Made by a program: the position numbers and the translations under genes
The notes under the pieces: model-generated
What the model was told of the DNA's origin: nothing
What the model saw: only the letters and a program-made list of their open reading frames with translations
The model's database searches: none
Shown: positions 1-7,049 of the stretch, piece by piece
Numbering within the stretch: the stretch's first letter is position 1
How the letters are laid out: every line of letters begins with the position of its first letter
From: CAYGZA01 sp964354135
GTDB taxonomy: Bacteria; Planctomycetota; Planctomycetia; Pirellulales; Thermoguttaceae
DNA: 15,630 bases
Reading direction: 5' to 3'
NCBI GenBank assembly: GCA_964354135.1
Contig: CAYGZA010000144.1
Coordinates: 1-15,630 of the forward strand

Positions 1-2
1 TC

Positions 3-1016
3 GACAAGGAGCACTGCTTCGTCGGCTTCGACGGCTACAAGAAGGTGATCGAGGCGGCCGACGTGGTGCTCATCGCCTGCGCGTCGAAGTTCCATCCCAT
101 GTATTCCGAGGCTGCGATCAAGGCCGGCAAGCACGTCTTCGTCGACAAGCCGCACGCCATCGACCCCGTCGGCTGCCGCCGCATGCAGGCCGCCTGCGAT
201 CTGGCCAAGGAGAAGAAGCTGAGCATCGTCTCCGGCCTGCAGAGCCGCTTCCACGCCGGGTTCCAGGAGTGCGTCAAGCGGATCCACGGCGGCCAGATCG
301 GCGAGGTGGTCGCGATCCAGTCGATGTTTCTCCGCGGCCCCTACGGGCTCGTTGCCCGGAAGCCGAATCTGTCCGAAACCCAGTACCAGTTCAGCAACTG
401 GTATCACTTCCTGTGGCTCTCGGGCGACGACGTGCCCCAGTCGCTCGTACACAACATGGACCGCGTGGCCTGGATTCTCAAGGAGGAAATGCCCAAGTGG
501 TGCTTCGGTCTGGCCGGGCGGTCCACGTCGATCGGCGAGGTCTACGGCGACATGTTCGACCACCACACGGTGGTCTACGAATACGCCAGCGGTTTCCGCG
601 TCTATGCCCTCTGCCAGACCCGCGACGGGTGCTACGGCAACGGCTCGGACATCGTCATGGGCACCAAGGGCGTGTGCCACCTGGGGGCCTGCCGCATCGA
701 CGGCCAGAACAAGTGGCAGTTCCCCGGCCCGCACAACAATCCCTACGACGCCGAGCAGAAGGCCCTCATCGACTCGGTCCGCGAGGGCAAGCCGATCAAC
801 AGCGGCTACCACATGGCCAACAGCACCATGAGCTGCGTCATGGGCCAGATCGCCTGCTACGCGGGCAAGCCGGTCAACTGGGAGGACGTCGTGAAGTCGA
901 ACTTCCAGTTCGGCCCGTCGCCGGATGAAACGAGCTTCGAGACCAAGCCCCCGGTCGCGCCGGACGAGGCGGGCAACTACCCGGTCCCCATCCCGGGGTT
1001 CACGAAGCTGCTATAA
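3..1016 (+). CDS. Gfo/Idh/MocA family oxidoreductase, 5'-truncated by window edge
   Basis: This is the 3' part of an NAD(P)-dependent sugar or polyol dehydrogenase family gene. The frame is open from base 3, so the true start and the N-terminal GxGxxG dinucleotide fold lie outside the window; a GTG at 45 is internal. About 337 residues are visible. Rossmann-fold remnants (VVLIACASKFHP) are followed by HVFVDKPHA, the DKP/EKP motif typical of this family, and then by the C-terminal alpha/beta domain. That domain holds SGLQSRFHAGF and the HNMDRVAW segment, where family members carry substrate-binding or catalytic residues. Such genes are very abundant in planctomycetes and often sit beside sugar isomerase-like and PHP hydrolase genes, as here. 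It converges with the next gene. The substrate cannot be told from the sequence. Family assignment is firm. Confidence 0.9.
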   Translation, partial: DKEHCFVGFDGYKKVIEAADVVLIACASKFHPMYSEAAIKAGKHVFVDKPHAIDPVGCRRMQAACDLAKEKKLSIVSGLQSRFHAGFQECVKRIHGGQIGEVVAIQSMFLRGPYGLVARKPNLSETQYQFSNWYHFLWLSGDDVPQSLVHNMDRVAWILKEEMPKWCFGLAGRSTSIGEVYGDMFDHHTVVYEYASGFRVYALCQTRDGCYGNGSDIVMGTKGVCHLGACRIDGQNKWQFPGPHNNPYDAEQKALIDSVREGKPINSGYHMANSTMSCVMGQIACYAGKPVNWEDVVKSNFQFGPSPDETSFETKPPVAPDEAGNYPVPIPGFTKLL

Positions 1017-1109
1017 GGTACTTGTGCAGGTTTGCAGACCAGGCGGGTGTCAATCTTCCCGAAGTCGGATTCGCCCGGTGAGTGCTTGCACACACGGGCC
1101 CGGAGTGCC

Positions 1110-2009
1110 CTACGGCTTCCGCTGCCCTTGCCACGAAACGTCGGACCGCCGGTCAACCGCCCTTTGGCCGGCTGGGGCGGGAGTGAAGACGTCGCTCCGC
1201 TTCAGCCCCAACGCCTTGATCATCTCCACCCAATAATCCGACTTGCCGACGTTCGGCCCGCGGATGTTCGAGCCGAAGGAGAACTTCACCCCCGCCTCCT
1301 TGGCCAAGCGCGAGAACGCGATCCGCGGCAGCCGGTACTGCGAGTTGATCTCGATGGCGACGCCGTACTTCACCGCCGCGTCGATGACCTTCTGCATCCG
1401 CTCGGGCGTCCATAGGGCGTCGTACTCCTTGTCGAGGCCGCCGGGAAGGTACGTCGGGTTGGCCAGGATGTCGACCGGCTCCGCAGCCAGGATCTCCAGG
1501 TGAAAATCGACGTAGCGGTCCATGAACTCCCGGGGATCGTCCACGCGGAACTCGGGGTCCCACATGCGGACCTTCTTGCCGGCCTTGTCGCGGAGCGTCC
1601 ACGCGTCGGTCAGGACGTAATCGAGCCGGGCGACCACCTCTTTGGAGAAGCAGGTCATCCAGTCGATCCACTCGGCCTGGACGCCCTTGTAGACCGGCTT
1701 GCCTTCGAGGCCGGCGATGTACTGCTTCAGCTCCTCGTCGCTGCTGAGGACGATCGGGTACTTGTTTTCCTTCGTGCCGGCGTGTTCCACGATCCCGAAC
1801 TTCACGCCCTTCTGGCGGGAGATAGCCAGCAGCTTCTCCAGCGTCGTCCCGTCCCGGTGGACGTGGTAGTCGACCAGGGGAATCTCCTCCCCGCTCCGGT
1901 CCGCGCCTGCCGCAGCCGCTGCGGCGAGCCAACGGTCTTCGGCAACCAGTGCGCCGGCAGCCGCCAGGGCGCCACCCAGGAATCCGCGTCGGGCAATCTT
2001 GCTGTTCAT
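1110..2009 (-). CDS. Tat-exported PHP-type metal-dependent hydrolase
   Basis: This is a 299-residue protein if translation starts at the ATG at 2009. The start is chosen because it places a Tat signal at the N-terminus: ARRGFLGGALAAAGAL at residues 6-21, with the twin arginines at R7-R8. An upstream ATG at 2099 would add 30 residues in front of that signal. The mature part begins with a PHP/amidohydrolase-like metal site, VDYHVH (H49, H51), followed by E75-H76 and later acidic residues such as E113 and E220. The fold is expected to be a TIM-barrel-like phosphoesterase or hydrolase acting outside the cytoplasm. Where many PHP proteins have a late SDAH motif, this one reads FGSNIRG (about 245-251). 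The gene lies downstream of the transporter gene on the same strand, with a gap of about 126 bases, so co-transcription is possible. The substrate is unknown. Confidence 0.8.
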   Translation of the reverse strand: MNSKIARRGFLGGALAAAGALVAEDRWLAAAAAAGADRSGEEIPLVDYHVHRDGTTLEKLLAISRQKGVKFGIVEHAGTKENKYPIVLSSDEELKQYIAGLEGKPVYKGVQAEWIDWMTCFSKEVVARLDYVLTDAWTLRDKAGKKVRMWDPEFRVDDPREFMDRYVDFHLEILAAEPVDILANPTYLPGGLDKEYDALWTPERMQKVIDAAVKYGVAIEINSQYRLPRIAFSRLAKEAGVKFSFGSNIRGPNVGKSDYWVEMIKALGLKRSDVFTPAPAGQRAVDRRSDVSWQGQRKP

Positions 2010-2120
2010 GCTGAAGTCTTTCGTCAGGCCAGCGGGAAGGGAAAAACGAGAAACGTCCCCGTCAACAAAACGTGATTCCTCGATCCTAGAACGCTCCATA
2101 GCGTGCGCTCTGGCGGTTGC

Positions 2121-2134
2121 CGGGTCAAGACCCG
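2121..2134. repeat. Small palindromic hairpin downstream of the DMT transporter gene
   Basis: CGGGTC and GACCCG flank a two-base AA centre, just past the stop codon of the minus-strand transporter gene (which ends at 2136). It lies in a GC-rich context that continues towards the CDS. It may be one copy of a dispersed intergenic repeat or a weak transcription-end hairpin. There is no T-run, so it is not a classical terminator. Confidence 0.4.
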
Positions 2135-2135
2135 C

Positions 2136-3116
2136 CTACACCGTCCCGGGCCGGCTGGCCAGAGCCATTCCGGCGATGGTCAGGGAGACCCCGGCCACCA
2201 GGGCCGGACTAGGGGTCTCGCGGAAGAAGAGCAATCCGGCCGCGGCAGCCAGGGCCACTTGCGAGGCGCTCAGCACGTTGGCCCGGACCACCGTCGTCAT
2301 TTCGAGCCCCTTAATGATCGCCAGATAGGCTGCCAGGTTGAGCACTCCGCAAAGGAGCATCAGCACCAGGTGATTCGCGGGCGGAGCGAACAGTCCCGAC
2401 AGGCCGTGCCGCCACAGGGTCACCGGGGCGAGGCTCAGCGCCCCCATGGCCGGCACGATGAAGGCAAGTAAACCGATGGATACCCCCTGCGTGACGGAGC
2501 GGCGAATGACGACGTTGAGCATGCCCCAAATCACGCCCGCCAGGCAGGAGACACCAATCGCCAACCCTATCCAGAACGGCCCGGTGGCGACGGCCGCGGT
2601 AGTGACAATCGAGCGATTCACCTGGCCCGCTCCCAAACTCAAGAGCACGATGGAGACGATCACCACCCCGATGGCGAGAGCCGATTGGGGCGACACCCGC
2701 TCGCGGAGCAGCAGTTGGGCGAGCACCGCGCCGCCCACCAGATTGACCCCCAGGCTCGCCGGCACGGTGATCGCCAGGCCGACGACCCCCATCGCCCAGA
2801 TTACGGGGAGGCTGCCTCCCAAATGGGTCAACAGGCCGATCACGACCAACACCAAGAGCGTGCGGCTGCCGGGAAGCACGCGCCGCCCGCGCGCCGCCTG
2901 GAACAGCAGCCACGGCCCCATCAGCGCAACCGCCACGGACTCCTTCATGCAGAGGATCCACACAGGGTCGCGATGGACGGTCAGCGCCCGCAGGCAGATG
3001 TTCACCGCGCTATAGCCCAGCGCGGCGACGATGCAGCAACCCGTGCCGAAAACGACCGGGCTCAGGCCGAAGGGGGGTCGAGGTAAAGAGTGGAGGGATG
3101 GGTCGCATGGGGACAT
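2136..3116 (-). CDS. DMT/EamA family membrane transporter
   Basis: This is a drug/metabolite-transporter superfamily permease of about 326 residues. Roughly ten hydrophobic segments are visible, arranged as two repeats of about 140-150 residues. The first segment contains FGTGCCIVAALGYSAVNICL, the second half starts around PFWIGLAIGVSCLAGVIWG, and the protein ends with the typical ASQVALAAAAGLLFFRET and GVSLTIAGMALAS segments. The frame stays open upstream to 3251, but that extension reads through a 25-base inverted repeat (MGGRGSCRA), so a start at 3116 (or 3122) is preferred. No clear Shine-Dalgarno site precedes either ATG. It probably moves a small metabolite across the inner membrane; the substrate is unknown. 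It is divergent from the isomerase-like gene and lies upstream of the PHP hydrolase gene on the same strand. Confidence 0.85.
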   Translation of the reverse strand: MSPCDPSLHSLPRPPFGLSPVVFGTGCCIVAALGYSAVNICLRALTVHRDPVWILCMKESVAVALMGPWLLFQAARGRRVLPGSRTLLVLVVIGLLTHLGGSLPVIWAMGVVGLAITVPASLGVNLVGGAVLAQLLLRERVSPQSALAIGVVIVSIVLLSLGAGQVNRSIVTTAAVATGPFWIGLAIGVSCLAGVIWGMLNVVIRRSVTQGVSIGLLAFIVPAMGALSLAPVTLWRHGLSGLFAPPANHLVLMLLCGVLNLAAYLAIIKGLEMTTVVRANVLSASQVALAAAAGLLFFRETPSPALVAGVSLTIAGMALASRPGTV

Positions 3117-3165
3117 TCGCATGATTGTAGGCACCGGGGGCCGCTCTGACCAGCGGAAACGCAAC

Positions 3166-3249
3166 GGGAGGGCGAGGCTCCTGCCGAGCCTGGCAGAAAA
3201 CGCGAGTTTCGCGACTGCAAGTGCGGCTCGGCAGGAGCCTCGCCCTCCC
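3166..3249. repeat. Palindromic element with perfect 25-base inverted arms
   Basis: The left arm is 3166-3190 (beginning GGGAGGGCGAGGCTCC) and the right arm is 3225-3249. The arms are exact reverse complements. They are separated by a 34-base spacer that carries a smaller nested stem (GCAG...CTGC around CGCGAGTTTCGCG). The size and form resemble a REP- or MITE-like non-coding mobile repeat. Arms of this type, translated as MGGRGSCRA, recur in planctomycete genomes to my recollection. No transposase gene is nearby and no target-site duplication was identified. Confidence 0.75.
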
Positions 3250-3289
3250 ATGATCGTGAAACCCCATCAAGGTGCTGTGCGACATTTGC

Positions 3290-3398
3290 AGCCGGCCCCC
3301 ATTCCGGCTACAACAGGCGTACTGGACGCGGCTGGAAATGCGGCAAAGCCGCCCCGGCTGTGCCCGGGGAAGGGTAAGTGGTGCAGCCGTCCCCGGCT
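3290..3398. repeat. Three hairpins with the shared stem AGCCG/CGGCT
   Basis: The copies are 3290-3309 (AGCCGG, 8-base loop, CCGGCT), 3347-3359 (AGCCG, 3-base loop, CGGCT) and 3385-3398 (AGCCG, 4-base loop, CGGCT). The last lies 35 bases before the isomerase-like start codon. The two downstream copies share flanking bases (CGGCTGT), so they look like related repeat units and not chance stems. Confidence 0.5.
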
Positions 3399-3432
3399 GT
3401 ATTCGCAGACAAGCCATTCAGGAGCCACGCCC

Positions 3433-5028
3433 ATGCCCGCAAGACGTCCCGACGCCCCACAATGCCTCCCGGTTCGGGGAGGTTGTTGCGGTTGTGGTCA
3501 TCTCGCAGGAATCGCCGAGGATGAGCGAGCCAGGCCGCAGGCCCTGATGGGGCTGGGGTTGGCCGGACTGGGCGGCGCGGCACTCACCGGGCTTTCCTGG
3601 TCGATGCTCGCAGCGCCAGAGGGGGGCGACGAACCGGCACCTCCACGGCGGACCTTGGTGGTCAAGCCGGTCTTCACGTATCCCCTGCCGGTCCGGCAGC
3701 ACCAGACCAGTTGGCGGGCCTGGGGCGGGATTCAAACCGAGGAAGACGCCGTCCAGGAAGTCGCTCGCATCCGGAAGGAACTCGACCAACTGAAGGCCGC
3801 CGCCGACTTTCCCGTCGAGTTCCTGCCGTTGGCGAAGGTGCGGGGTATCGGGCAGCTCTCGGCCGTGCGGGACATCGCCAAGGCCGACGTGCTGTTGTTC
3901 TACTCCGCCGGCGACGGGGCGGGCGATCTCATGGCCGAGGTCAACTGGGTGGATAACCTCGGGAAGGACACGATCTTCTTCGTCCGCCACCATTCTGGCC
4001 CGCTCTATTACTGGTATGAAGGGGCCTCCGCCCGGTTCCACCGCCAGCACACCGACTTTCAGGCGACCAAGACGATCCTCTGTGAGGACACGGTGGTCGA
4101 TCGGATGGACGAGGTGCTTTGGCGGCTACGGGCCCTTGCCGGGCTGCGGGCCACGGTGGGGAGCCGGATCGTGGTCGTCGGCTGGCCCGACCTATCGGGC
4201 TGGCCGCCGGAGCAGACCATGGAGCAGGTCCGCCGGCTCTGGAAGCTGGACATTCAAGCGGTCTCGTACGAGACGCTCGGCAGGCTCATCAGGGCCGCTC
4301 GCGAGGACCAGCAAGCCGTCGATTTGGCCCGCAGCCGCGCCGACGCCTACCTCAAGCTTCCCGGGACGAAGCTGGAGACCGAGTTGCGATCCGTCCAAAG
4401 GGCCTTCCTGCTGGAGCAGGTCTTCCGCGGGCTGATGCGAAAGGCCGACTGCCGGGCGATCACGGTCGCCGCCTGCATGTCCGCGATCATGCCCATTGCG
4501 GAGACGACCGCGTGCCTCTCGCTCAGTCTGCTCAACGACGCCGGCTACCTGGCCTTGTGCGAGGCGGATTTCGTGGCGATTCCCGCGGCGATGCTCTTGG
4601 GGAACGTGTCGGGCCGGCCGACGTTCATGAACGCCCCCACGTTTCCGCACGAGGGAGTCATCACGCTGGCGCACTGCACCGCGCCGCGGAAGATGGACGG
4701 CAAGGGCCTGGAGCCGGTGCGGATTATGACGCACTACGAGTCCGACTATGGTGCCGCCCCGAGAGTCCAGATGGCCACGGGCCGGCAAGTCACGATGATC
4801 GTCCCCGATTTCGCGTCGAAGCGGTGGCTGGGACTCTCGGGTGAGATTGAGTCCAACCCGCTCTTGGCCGTCTGCCGCACGCAGATCGACGTCCGCTTCA
4901 AGGCCCCGAGCCTCTTGGTCGCCGAGCGAATGCCCGGCTACCGCTGGGTGCTCATCTACGGCGACTATCTCCGCGAGACCGGCTACGCCCTGCGCAGGGT
5001 CCCCATCCAGTGGGACTGCCTGGGCTGA
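3433..5028 (+). CDS. Sugar isomerase-like protein (L-fucose/L-arabinose isomerase C-terminal-like)
   Basis: This is a 531-residue protein. The ATG at 3433 is chosen because AGGAG at 3419-3423 lies nine bases upstream; an in-frame ATG at 3547 is the alternative. The N-terminus is Cys-rich (residues 11-21), then has a hydrophobic stretch LMGLGLAGLGGAALTGLSW (38-56) preceded by RARPQ, which looks like a Tat signal lacking its second arginine. The middle (about 75-330) is an alpha/beta region that starts TLVVKPVFTYPLP. The C-terminal third contains CEADF (376-380), a nearby TGRP-like SGRPTF (393-398) and LAHCTAPR (412-419), features I recognise from FucI/AraA-like C-terminal domains that bind a metal and ketose/aldose sugars. 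Activity and substrate are not established. The neighbouring oxidoreductase and hydrolase fit sugar catabolism. Confidence 0.7.
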   Translation: MPARRPDAPQCLPVRGGCCGCGHLAGIAEDERARPQALMGLGLAGLGGAALTGLSWSMLAAPEGGDEPAPPRRTLVVKPVFTYPLPVRQHQTSWRAWGGIQTEEDAVQEVARIRKELDQLKAAADFPVEFLPLAKVRGIGQLSAVRDIAKADVLLFYSAGDGAGDLMAEVNWVDNLGKDTIFFVRHHSGPLYYWYEGASARFHRQHTDFQATKTILCEDTVVDRMDEVLWRLRALAGLRATVGSRIVVVGWPDLSGWPPEQTMEQVRRLWKLDIQAVSYETLGRLIRAAREDQQAVDLARSRADAYLKLPGTKLETELRSVQRAFLLEQVFRGLMRKADCRAITVAACMSAIMPIAETTACLSLSLLNDAGYLALCEADFVAIPAAMLLGNVSGRPTFMNAPTFPHEGVITLAHCTAPRKMDGKGLEPVRIMTHYESDYGAAPRVQMATGRQVTMIVPDFASKRWLGLSGEIESNPLLAVCRTQIDVRFKAPSLLVAERMPGYRWVLIYGDYLRETGYALRRVPIQWDCLG

Positions 5029-5048
5029 CTCCTCCTTGGAGCTGAGTC
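5027..5048 (+). terminator. Possible weak hairpin at the end of the isomerase-like gene
   Basis: GACTC (5027-5031) and GAGTC (5044-5048) flank an inner CTC/GAG stem, starting within the stop codon of the isomerase-like gene. No T-run follows, so if it ends transcription it is not a classical rho-independent terminator. Confidence 0.25.
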
Positions 5049-5225
5049 GAAACCGGCATTGGGACCCGTCCCGGCGAAATTCGCTACGCATGCCTTCGGG
5101 CCGGATTATTGGTTCGCCCGAGGATGTTGCCACTCTAGGCACGCAGGGGGGCATATTGTACTCCCCCGTTAGTTGTAATCCCACAGTGGATGGCGGCCTT
5201 CGCTCACCGAAACGCCGCGGGGCCA

Positions 5226-5253
5226 TTGACAAACCGCCAGATTCCCGTATGAT
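5226..5253 (+). promoter_or_regulatory. Sigma70-type promoter of the XRE-ImmA/mazF operon
   Basis: A perfect TTGACA -35 box (5226-5231) is followed after 16 bases by TATGAT (5248-5253), a near-consensus -10 box. Transcription would start near 5260, giving a leader of about 53 bases before the ATG at 5313. GGAG at 5299-5302 is the likely ribosome-binding site, ten bases from that ATG. Confidence 0.8.
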
Positions 5254-5267
5254 TGTCAACGTTGACA
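5254..5267. promoter_or_regulatory. Perfect 14-base palindrome, candidate operator
   Basis: TGTCAACGTTGACA is an exact palindrome that begins on the base after the -10 box and covers the predicted transcription start. The -35 box repeats the half-site core TTGACA, and a related imperfect inverted pair (GTCAAC at 5291-5296, GTTGG at 5302-5306) lies in the leader. The position fits self-repression by the HTH protein encoded just downstream, as is usual for XRE-type antitoxins and phage-like repressors. Confidence 0.65.
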
Positions 5268-5312
5268 GACCACTGGTCTACTTCACTTCCGTCAACACGG
5301 AGTTGGTAACCC

Positions 5313-6536
5313 ATGATCGGAGATCGCATGCGGCAAGCTCGTTTGGCGGCCGGGATGACGCTCGACGACGTTGCCCGACAAATGGGAGTGTTGGCACGCC
5401 CGATCACTAAGGCCGGGCTCTCCAAGTACGAGAAGAACAAGAGCACGCCCGGGCAAGCCTTCCTCGTGGCGGTGGGGAAGGTGCTGAAAGTCAAGGCCGA
5501 CTACTTCGTTGCGGACCCGAGCGTGTCGATCGCGTGGTTGGCGTTCCGCAAGCAAGCCGCGATGCCAAAATCCCGCCAGGAGCAGGTCAAGGCGTTTGCC
5601 GCCCAGGTGGTTGAATCGCAGGTCTGGCTGCAAGGGACGCTCTATCCAAACGAGAAGCCGGTTTTTCCAAAGCCCCAAAGGGTGCGTTCGGTCGAGGAGG
5701 CCGAAAGAGCAGCGCAGCGGTTGCGCGCCGAATGGAACCTGGGAGAGTCGCCGATTGACAGCCTCACCGGGGTGGTCGAACAGCACGGTGGAATCGTTGT
5801 CGCGCACAGCGGGATGGACACGGAACGGGAGTTCGACGGCCTTGCCGGCTGGGCCGACCAGACGACGCCGATCGTTGTGGTCAGCACGGACGTCCCCGAT
5901 GATCGGGTGCGTTTCAACCTGGCCCACGAGCTTGGGCATCTACTGACGGATTGCGCCGAGGTCGATGCCAAAGAAGAAGAGAATCTCGCTCATCGTTTCG
6001 CCTCCGCGCTCATTGTCCCCGCGGCGGTCATTCGACGCGAACTTGGCTCGAAACGCCGCCGCGTCGCCATGCACGAGTTTGCCCTCTTGAAGCGCAAGTT
6101 TGGGCTGAGCATGCAAAGCCTGGTGCGCCGCGCCTTTGATTTGGGGATCATCGAAGCCTCGCAGTACAAGACGCTCTACACAGAGTTTTCCCAGTTCGGA
6201 TGGAGGAAAAAGGAACCCGTCGGATACGTGGGAGATGAGAAGCCGGCTCGGCTGCTCCAAATGGCGCTGCGTGCATTCACGGAGGGGATCATCACAAGAG
6301 AGAGAGCGGAGCAAATCTGTCCGGGTTCCACGAGTGGGATACCCGGGGAGGCGGACGAGAGCGAAAAACCCATGTCCGCTTCTGCGCTGCGGAGGCTTCC
6401 CCGGGACCAGCGGGATCCGATTCTGGCGGCGGCCGCCCAAAGAGCGGAAAACGACTACCTCTGCAACCGCGATCTGACGGACTTCGAGGCGTTTAGTGAG
6501 GAAGATCTAAATGATCCAGACGAAGATGTCCAGTAG
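5313..6536 (+). CDS. XRE HTH - ImmA/IrrE metallopeptidase with antitoxin-like tail
   Basis: This is a 407-residue protein with three parts. Residues 1-65 are an XRE-type helix-turn-helix (RMRQARLAAGMTLDDVARQM, then LSKYEKNKSTPG). Residues about 130-290 are an ImmA/IrrE (M78-like) zinc peptidase domain with the metal motif HELGH at 205-209, followed by the acidic EEENLAHRFASALIVP segment. Residues about 355-407 (LRRLPRDQRDPILAAAAQRA, then LTDFEAFSEEDL) resemble short antitoxins found with MazF/PemK toxins. A low-complexity linker (339-357) joins the last two. The protein probably represses its own promoter and neutralises the overlapping MazF toxin; the peptidase could cleave a partner repressor or be self-acting. 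HTH and peptidase calls are firm. The antitoxin tail is from memory of the family. Confidence 0.85.
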   Translation: MIGDRMRQARLAAGMTLDDVARQMGVLARPITKAGLSKYEKNKSTPGQAFLVAVGKVLKVKADYFVADPSVSIAWLAFRKQAAMPKSRQEQVKAFAAQVVESQVWLQGTLYPNEKPVFPKPQRVRSVEEAERAAQRLRAEWNLGESPIDSLTGVVEQHGGIVVAHSGMDTEREFDGLAGWADQTTPIVVVSTDVPDDRVRFNLAHELGHLLTDCAEVDAKEEENLAHRFASALIVPAAVIRRELGSKRRRVAMHEFALLKRKFGLSMQSLVRRAFDLGIIEASQYKTLYTEFSQFGWRKKEPVGYVGDEKPARLLQMALRAFTEGIITRERAEQICPGSTSGIPGEADESEKPMSASALRRLPRDQRDPILAAAAQRAENDYLCNRDLTDFEAFSEEDLNDPDEDVQ

Positions 6537-6870
6537 GGGAGAGGTTTGGGACATCCGCTTCGATCCGTCCGTCGGTGCGGAGATTCAGAAGATTCGGCCT
6601 GCCGTGGTGATTAGCCTGGACTCGATTGGGCGGTTGCCGCTCCGTATCGTTGTGCCGATTACGGAGTGGAAGCCAGGTTACGGCGGCTTTCCATGGTTCG
6701 TTCATCTGCCTGCGACTTCGACGAACGGGCTATCCAAGGAATCCGGGGCTGATGGATTCCAGGTGAAGTCCGTTTCGGTCAATCGATTCGTGACGTTGCG
6801 CGGTTCGCTCGCCGATAGCCAGCTAGACGATATCGCGTCGGCGGTCGCGCTGTGCGTTGGAGCACCATAA
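6511..6870 (+). CDS. mazF: MazF/PemK-type toxin (mRNA interferase)
   Basis: This is a 119-residue protein of normal MazF length. MazF-family toxins cleave RNA at short sequence motifs and stop growth. The signature features are visible: RGEVWDIRF at 9-17, the beta-strand segment QKIRPAVVIS (26-35) with R29, VVPIT (47-51) with T51, then GLSKESGADGFQVKSVSV (73-90) followed by NRFVTLRGSL (91-100). R29 and T51 match the expected catalytic pair by family position. The start at 6511 is chosen for GAGGAAG just upstream (about 6498-6504); an in-frame ATG at 6526 is also possible. The gene overlaps the end of the XRE-ImmA gene by 26 bases, which implies translational coupling and a toxin-antitoxin operon. 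Toxicity is not demonstrated, but no key residue looks missing. Confidence 0.9.
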   Translation: MIQTKMSSRGEVWDIRFDPSVGAEIQKIRPAVVISLDSIGRLPLRIVVPITEWKPGYGGFPWFVHLPATSTNGLSKESGADGFQVKSVSVNRFVTLRGSLADSQLDDIASAVALCVGAP

Positions 6871-6990
6871 TCTCGCCGCGCGAAGCTGATTCCCGAACTT
6901 TCCGACTACTTCCCAAGTGGGATCTTCGCCAAAGCAGTGCGGGCGCAAACGATTGTCGGCAAACAGGTTAGGTTTTGTGACGAAGGGCCG

Positions 6991-7025
6991 GTGCCCGGCG
7001 GTCAGCGCAGCGGGAACGCCGGCAC
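6991..7025. repeat. GC-rich imperfect hairpin between mazF and the DUF4160 gene
   Basis: GTGCCCGGCG (6991-7000) pairs with CGCCGGCAC (7017-7025), with one bulged C and a 16-base loop. It sits in the 180-base spacer between the MazF operon and the next gene pair. It could insulate the two units or be a dispersed repeat. No T-run follows. Confidence 0.4.
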
Positions 7026-7037
7026 ACAAGACAATGG

Positions 7038-7043
7038 TAAAAT
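7038..7043 (+). promoter_or_regulatory. Possible -10 box for leaderless DUF4160 gene
   Basis: TAAAAT ends six bases before the ATG at 7050. If used, transcription would begin at or near the start codon, giving a leaderless message. No good -35 box lies at the right distance, and the GAGG at 7044-7047 is too close to the ATG for a normal ribosome-binding site. Confidence 0.3.
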
Positions 7044-7049
7044 GAGGTT

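Larger units (their letters stand above)
3117..3432. other. Repeat-rich divergent intergenic region
   Basis: This 316-base stretch separates the transporter gene (minus) from the isomerase-like gene (plus). It holds a perfect 25-base inverted repeat (3166-3249) and three small hairpins sharing the stem AGCCG/CGGCT (3290-3398). Both genes must be controlled from here, but I see no convincing -35/-10 pair. No coding sequence is credible in it; open frames across it only read through the repeats. Confidence 0.6.

Noticed and set aside
1017..1109. Terminator between the convergent oxidoreductase and PHP genes
   Set aside because: No stem followed by a T-run is visible on either strand.
3117..3251. 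N-terminal extension of the DMT transporter starting MGGRGSCRA
   Set aside because: It is the translation of the inverted-repeat arm; transporter membrane segments begin only after the later ATG codons.
3166..3398. CRISPR-like array in the divergent region
   Set aside because: The repeats are palindromic stems of different spacing and loop length, without uniform repeat-spacer units or cas genes.
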